A DNA stretch of 8,171 nucleotides from Anaerolineaceae bacterium. Its GTDB lineage: Bacteria; Chloroflexota; Anaerolineae; Anaerolineales; Anaerolineaceae. The position numbers and the translations under genes were made by a program. The DNA lies in the NCBI GenBank assembly GCA_014860845.1, contig JACZIY010000189.1, forward strand, positions 1 to 8,171, given 5' to 3'. Below are positions 5,659 to 8,171 of the stretch, piece after piece. Below the pieces are notes generated by a model. The model saw only the letters and a list, made by a program, of their open reading frames with translations. It did not search any database and had not been told where the DNA came from. Positions within the stretch are counted from its first letter, which is position 1; each line of letters begins with the position of its first letter.

Positions 5659-6180
5659 TATTTTTGTTCCATCCTTCGGTCTAATATTTTCCCAATCTGC
5701 TTTAGATATTTCCAGATATGTATCCCATTGCTCTAAATACTCTGGCCTTGTCTTACTGACAAATCCCAATTTTTTGTATAAATTCCACGCTTTTAAGTTT
5801 TCAGAATGTGGATCTACATAGACTCGTTTTGCTTTTCCCTGAAGAAAAGCCTGTTCAATGGCAAATCGAAGCGCATACTCTGCGATGCCTTTTCCCTGTG
5901 CTTCTGGGATTAGTTTGATATCCAGAGCTGCCGTACCATGAACCGATTCCACATTATAAAAAGTCTCGCCACAAAATCCTGATTCTCCATGATAGATTGA
6001 ATAATGACATCGATTTGGTTTTGAAATCGCCCATGGCAACCAATCCAATAATTTTGGTAAGGTAATTCCAAGCCCATGTGGATACCCAACAAATGACATG
6101 ACCTCACCATTATTCCATAAGGACATGATGTTTAATAAGTCTTCTTTAGATGTTTCTTTGATAATTATTTTGGATACCAT
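5641..6180 (-). CDS. GNAT family N-acetyltransferase
   Basis: This 179-residue protein has the GNAT fold, which transfers the acetyl group of acetyl-CoA to an amine on a small molecule or protein. Motif A is seen at about 85-112: LDIKLIPEAQGKGIAEYALR, with the acetyl-CoA pyrophosphate loop Q95-GKGIA. A V-shaped strand follows (KRVYVDPHSENLKA) and the conserved ENLKAWNLYKKLGF element at 127-140 is the usual motif B end. The N-terminal part (IKETSKEDLLNIMSLWNNGEVM) matches the RimJ/RimL-like and small-molecule acetyltransferases. The substrate cannot be told from sequence. No ribosome binding site is evident before the ATG at 6180; the next in-frame ATG (residue 19) would remove the first strand, so the long form is kept. 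The last codons form part of its own terminator. Confidence 0.85.
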   Translation of the reverse strand: MVSKIIIKETSKEDLLNIMSLWNNGEVMSFVGYPHGLGITLPKLLDWLPWAISKPNRCHYSIYHGESGFCGETFYNVESVHGTAALDIKLIPEAQGKGIAEYALRFAIEQAFLQGKAKRVYVDPHSENLKAWNLYKKLGFVSKTRPEYLEQWDTYLEISKADWENIRPKDGTKITPYSS

Positions 6181-6264
6181 TTGAAGATGACGTAAAATCA
6201 GAATTTGTTTCTTAAATACTAAGATTGTCTTGAAAGATGGTAATCAAGGAAAAATCATTTTTTT

Positions 6265-6311
6265 CTGTTAGAAATAATTATCAGAAGTACTGATTATTTC
6301 TTAAAAAACAG
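6265..6311 (-). terminator. Large imperfect inverted repeat after the two-helix membrane protein gene
   Basis: AGAAATAAT (6270-6278) pairs with ATTATTTCT (6293-6301). Inside, CAG pairs with CTG around a 5-nt loop, with a 3-nt bulge on one side. An outer CTGTT/AACAG pair extends the structure. In the minus direction it starts 5 nt after the stop codon and is followed by AAAAAAATGATTTTT, so the U-run is displaced. It probably ends or stabilises the membrane protein mRNA, but it is not canonical. Confidence 0.42.
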
Positions 6312-6315
6312 CTAT

Positions 6316-6642
6316 TTAGTCTTCTATAACCTTGACCTCTTCTTCAATCGTAGAAGCATCAAGTAATTCATCCAATTCATCTTCTTCTTCAATGAATGAA
6401 AAATATAATAAGATTCTGCCTAAAACAAAAAGTGTGATAGCAAATAACACATATTGTGCAATATTAGACATGTAGAAGCTAACAATTTCAAATTCATTTC
6501 CACTAAAAGCCAATTGACCCTGTTGCATCATTGTAGAAATATAATTGGCAGAATAAACTGCTGCCCATATTGAATAAACAACAAGTAAACCCGCAATAAC
6601 ATATAAAACCGTGCTTAGTACTGGCAATTTCTTTTTATCCAT
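6316..6642 (-). CDS. Small two-helix membrane protein of unknown function
   Basis: I do not recognise the family. From the chosen start the protein is 108 residues, MDKKKLPVLS onward. Two hydrophobic segments, at about 9-31 (STVLYVIAGLLVVYSIWAAVY) and 57-82 (YMSNIAQYVLFAITLFVLG and on), flank a polar loop of about 25 residues. The basic N-terminus and the strongly acidic C-terminal tail (85-108, EEEDELDELLDAS and EEEVKVIED) should both be cytoplasmic by the positive-inside rule. The start at 6642 was chosen because AAAGG (6656-6652) is 9 nt upstream. The reading frame stays open to an ATG at 6720, which would add a basic CFRCR-containing stretch, but no ribosome binding site fits it. It lies between an RNA methyltransferase and an acetyltransferase gene with separate signals. 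Confidence 0.68.
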   Translation of the reverse strand: MDKKKLPVLSTVLYVIAGLLVVYSIWAAVYSANYISTMMQQGQLAFSGNEFEIVSFYMSNIAQYVLFAITLFVLGRILLYFSFIEEEDELDELLDASTIEEEVKVIED

Positions 6643-6668
6643 GATAAGAAACCTTTCAAAATTTTTCA

Positions 6669-6689
6669 TACGGCATCTAAAACACCGTA
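6669..6689 (-). promoter_or_regulatory. Hairpin in the leader of the two-helix membrane protein gene
   Basis: TACGG (6689-6685) and CCGTA (6673-6669) pair exactly and can be extended inward by U-G and U-A pairs to about 8 bp. It sits just 3' of a ribosome-binding-like GAGGGAGG (6706-6699) and 12 nt before the AAAGG site used by the gene. It could affect access to one of the sites. This is a structural guess, not a recognised riboswitch. Confidence 0.3.
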
Positions 6690-6807
6690 CCTTAATTTCC
6701 TCCCTCATTGAAAATATCAAATGACCAATTTTTTGATCTTTTTACCTTTCTTGAAGAAAAAAGAAGGAAAAAATGATGCAAATTCTATATTTGAAGAAAG
6801 ATAGGCT

Positions 6808-6816
6808 ATTGTATCA
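6808..6816 (-). promoter_or_regulatory. Extended -10 promoter of the two-helix membrane protein gene
   Basis: TGATACAAT on the minus strand (6816-6808) is identical over nine bases to the element before the thioredoxin-TPR gene. A weak -35, TTGGTA (6837-6832), is 18 bp upstream. The start of transcription would be near 6801, about 160 nt before the chosen ATG. Confidence 0.42.
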
Positions 6817-6830
6817 TTTGAATAGTATCT

Positions 6831-6852
6831 ATACCAATGGTTCTGATACCAA
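6831..6852. repeat. Short direct repeat ATACCAA, two copies 15 bp apart
   Basis: ATACCAA occurs at 6831-6837 and 6846-6852, and the interval also holds the inverted pair ACCA-A-TGGT (6833-6841). On the minus strand these are TTGGTAT copies lying at and just upstream of the -35 of the membrane protein promoter. The layout would suit an activator or repressor bound on one helical face, but no regulator family can be named. Confidence 0.35.
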
Positions 6853-6876
6853 TTCAATTTCAATCCATCAATGGAG

Positions 6877-6899
6877 AAAAATCAATTAATATATCGATT
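6877..6899 (-). terminator. AT-rich candidate terminator of the RNA methyltransferase gene
   Basis: On the minus strand AATCGAT (6899-6893) can pair with ATTGATT (6886-6880) with one G-U pair and a 6-nt loop, followed by a short T-run to 6877. It is 47 nt after the stop codon. The stem is weak in G+C, so confidence is low to moderate. Confidence 0.38.
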
Positions 6900-6945
6900 G
6901 TTAAAACTTTTGTGATTTTATGGCATTTGATTCAAGATAAAATGA

Positions 6946-8171
6946 TTATTCCACATTCAAGGTTAATAATGCGACACATTCAATGTGAAATGTCTGTGGG
7001 AACATATCAAATGGGGTAATATCAACCAGTTGATAGCCACCTTCCAGCAGTCTTCTTAGATCTCGAGATAATGTCGAAACATCACAGGATACATAAACTA
7101 TTTTTGGCGCTTTGAAGGCCAAAATCGATTCAAGGGTGCTTGGGTCTATACCAGATCTCGGAGGATCTAAAAGAATCGATTCTGGTTGAATTTCCAAATG
7201 AGGGACAATTTCTTTTACAGAACCCATATACAAATTAATATGATCGTATTCATCCATATTGATCGCAAAATCATTACAGGCAGATGTTGATTCTTCTACC
7301 GCATAAATCAACTCATACCGGTCCGCCAAAAATCGAGTGAATAAACCAACCCCACAGTAAAGTTCCAGAAATGTTTTTCCTTTTATTGGCAAATATTCAC
7401 AGACGAGATCAATCATTTTCTCAGCTTGAGTAGTATTCACCTGAAAAAATGATTCTGCAGAAACATGAAAGAATTGATCTTTAACCTGATAAATCAGGTG
7501 ATCCTCGCCTGCCATCACAATTTTTCCCACTTCACTTAAATGAACGACCGAAACAGGCACATCCAATTCCAAGGATGGAATTTCCAGAAAATTATCACTT
7601 TCCAAAATCAGCATTATTTCTTCCTGTAAACCTTCCCGAATGTGAATTCTTTTCAAACCGGGAAATTGTTCCAGATCTAACATTTTCCATGATTGAATGA
7701 TTTGGTCACCAGCAAGAAGACATTCATCAATCGGAACAATCTGGTTTGAACCGAAAGCTTGAAATCCTAACTTACCGTTTTCATTGATCGAAAATTGAAC
7801 ATTATTACGATAGTGTAATTGATTCGGAGAGGCAACAATATTCTTTAAAATTTGTTCATTGAAGCCAGGTACTCTGGAGAACTGTTCCAGAACAACCTGG
7901 TGTTTGAGTTTCAACTGGTCATCATAATCCATGTGTTGGTAGTGGCATCCCCCACATTGAGAGAAATATTTACAGGGAGGATATATCCTTTTTTTACTTG
8001 GTTCTACAACATTAATCAAGGAAGCCCGAGCATATCCTTTTTTATCCTGAGTAACCTGAACCATAGCAATTTCATCTGGCAAAACAAATGGTACAAAAAC
8101 AGGCCTATGATCCGGTAATCTCGCTAAAAATTCTCCCCCATAGACTGGTTTTTCGATTTTTACTGAAATTT
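6946..8171 (-). CDS. rlmD: TrmA/RlmD-type uracil-5 RNA methyltransferase with [4Fe-4S] cluster, 5' end beyond the window
   Basis: The enzyme transfers a methyl group from SAM to C5 of a uridine, probably in 23S rRNA. A total of 407 codons are visible. The frame stays open through the right edge, and the residues before the TTG at 8082 (KPVYGGEFLARLP, then VFVPFVLPDE) are a proper TRAM domain, so the true start is outside. Counting from the first visible codon, Fe-S cysteines are C66, C72, C75 (PPCKYFSQCGGC) and C150; the SAM-site FFQVN is at 241-245; motif I (FLELYCGVG) is at 267-275; DPPRSG begins at 335. Catalytic Cys362 is in YVSCD and the base Glu397 is in HIECV. Their 35-residue spacing matches E. 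coli RlmD. The cluster favours RlmC/RlmD/RlmCD over TrmA, but the exact uridine is not determinable. Confidence 0.92.
   Translation of the reverse strand, partial: ISVKIEKPVYGGEFLARLPDHRPVFVPFVLPDEIAMVQVTQDKKGYARASLINVVEPSKKRIYPPCKYFSQCGGCHYQHMDYDDQLKLKHQVVLEQFSRVPGFNEQILKNIVASPNQLHYRNNVQFSINENGKLGFQAFGSNQIVPIDECLLAGDQIIQSWKMLDLEQFPGLKRIHIREGLQEEIMLILESDNFLEIPSLELDVPVSVVHLSEVGKIVMAGEDHLIYQVKDQFFHVSAESFFQVNTTQAEKMIDLVCEYLPIKGKTFLELYCGVGLFTRFLADRYELIYAVEESTSACNDFAINMDEYDHINLYMGSVKEIVPHLEIQPESILLDPPRSGIDPSTLESILAFKAPKIVYVSCDVSTLSRDLRRLLEGGYQLVDITPFDMFPQTFHIECVALLTLNVE

Larger units (their letters stand above)
6643..6945. other. Intergenic region of about 300 bp: leader and promoter of the membrane protein, terminator of the methyltransferase
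   Basis: No gene is supported here. The plus-strand frame opening at 6837 has no ribosome binding site and ends inside the methyltransferase gene. Going in the minus direction, the region holds a weak terminator (6877-6899), ATACCAA direct repeats (6831-6852), an extended -10 promoter (6816-6808), a leader of about 160 nt with a GAGGGAGG tract (6706-6699), and a hairpin (6689-6669). Confidence 0.6.

Noticed and set aside
6837..7019. Plus-strand 60-codon open frame in the right intergenic region
   Set aside because: It has no ribosome binding site, its second part lies antisense inside the RNA methyltransferase gene, and its composition (Ile/His-rich) is that of random AT-rich DNA.
7852..8118. 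Plus-strand 88-codon open frame opposite the methyltransferase
   Set aside because: It lies antisense to the conserved Fe-S and TRAM-encoding region and shows no recognisable protein pattern.
1..8171. Defence system, prophage, toxin-antitoxin pair, insertion sequence, tRNA or riboswitch
   Set aside because: I looked for transposase or integrase motifs, terminal repeats, small paired genes and cloverleaf or known aptamer patterns on both strands and saw none that I could support.

Overview
The window looks like AT-rich chromosomal DNA from a member of the Chloroflexota, most likely class Anaerolineae. This placement is an inference. It rests on long Thr/Pro/Ser-rich surface linkers, an amidase with the HYGNDSG-type metal site common in that class, TPR/YkuD fusions and a stand-alone CBM9-like lipoprotein. 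I see no phage, transposon, CRISPR, tRNA or rRNA signal. The region reads as ordinary core and envelope genes rather than an accessory island.

Left part, 1-3134. The first 61 bases hold the 5' end of a minus-strand gene, probably a flavin-reductase-family protein. A divergent, AT-rich promoter region of about 155 bp separates it from a plus-strand cell-wall cluster of three genes: a membrane-anchored N-acetylmuramoyl-L-alanine amidase (218-1006), an L,D-transpeptidase with a cytoplasmic TPR-like domain, one membrane helix and a 24-fold Thr-X linker (1006-2058), and a second L,D-transpeptidase with a twin-arginine signal (2073-3134). The first two overlap by one base (TAATG) and the third follows after 14 bp, so they probably form one operon for cutting and cross-linking peptidoglycan.

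Middle, 3135-4593. An orphan 141-residue protein (3224-3649) is followed by a thioredoxin-TPR protein of the YbbN/CnoX type (3724-4557). Each has its own plausible extended -10 promoter.

Right part, 4594-8171, all on the minus strand. In transcription order it holds a TrmA/RlmD-type uracil-5 RNA methyltransferase (its 5' end lies beyond the right edge), a small two-helix membrane protein with a long leader, a GNAT acetyltransferase, and a CBM9-like lipoprotein. Terminators or promoters between them suggest mostly single-gene transcription units.

The points most worth a second look are regulatory or architectural: a likely leaderless amidase mRNA, a recurring TGnTAnnnT promoter element, hairpins that place a stop codon in their loop at two genes, a terminator closely followed by a promoter, and two tandem L,D-transpeptidases that reach the cell surface by different routes. 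I found no convincing undescribed multi-gene system.
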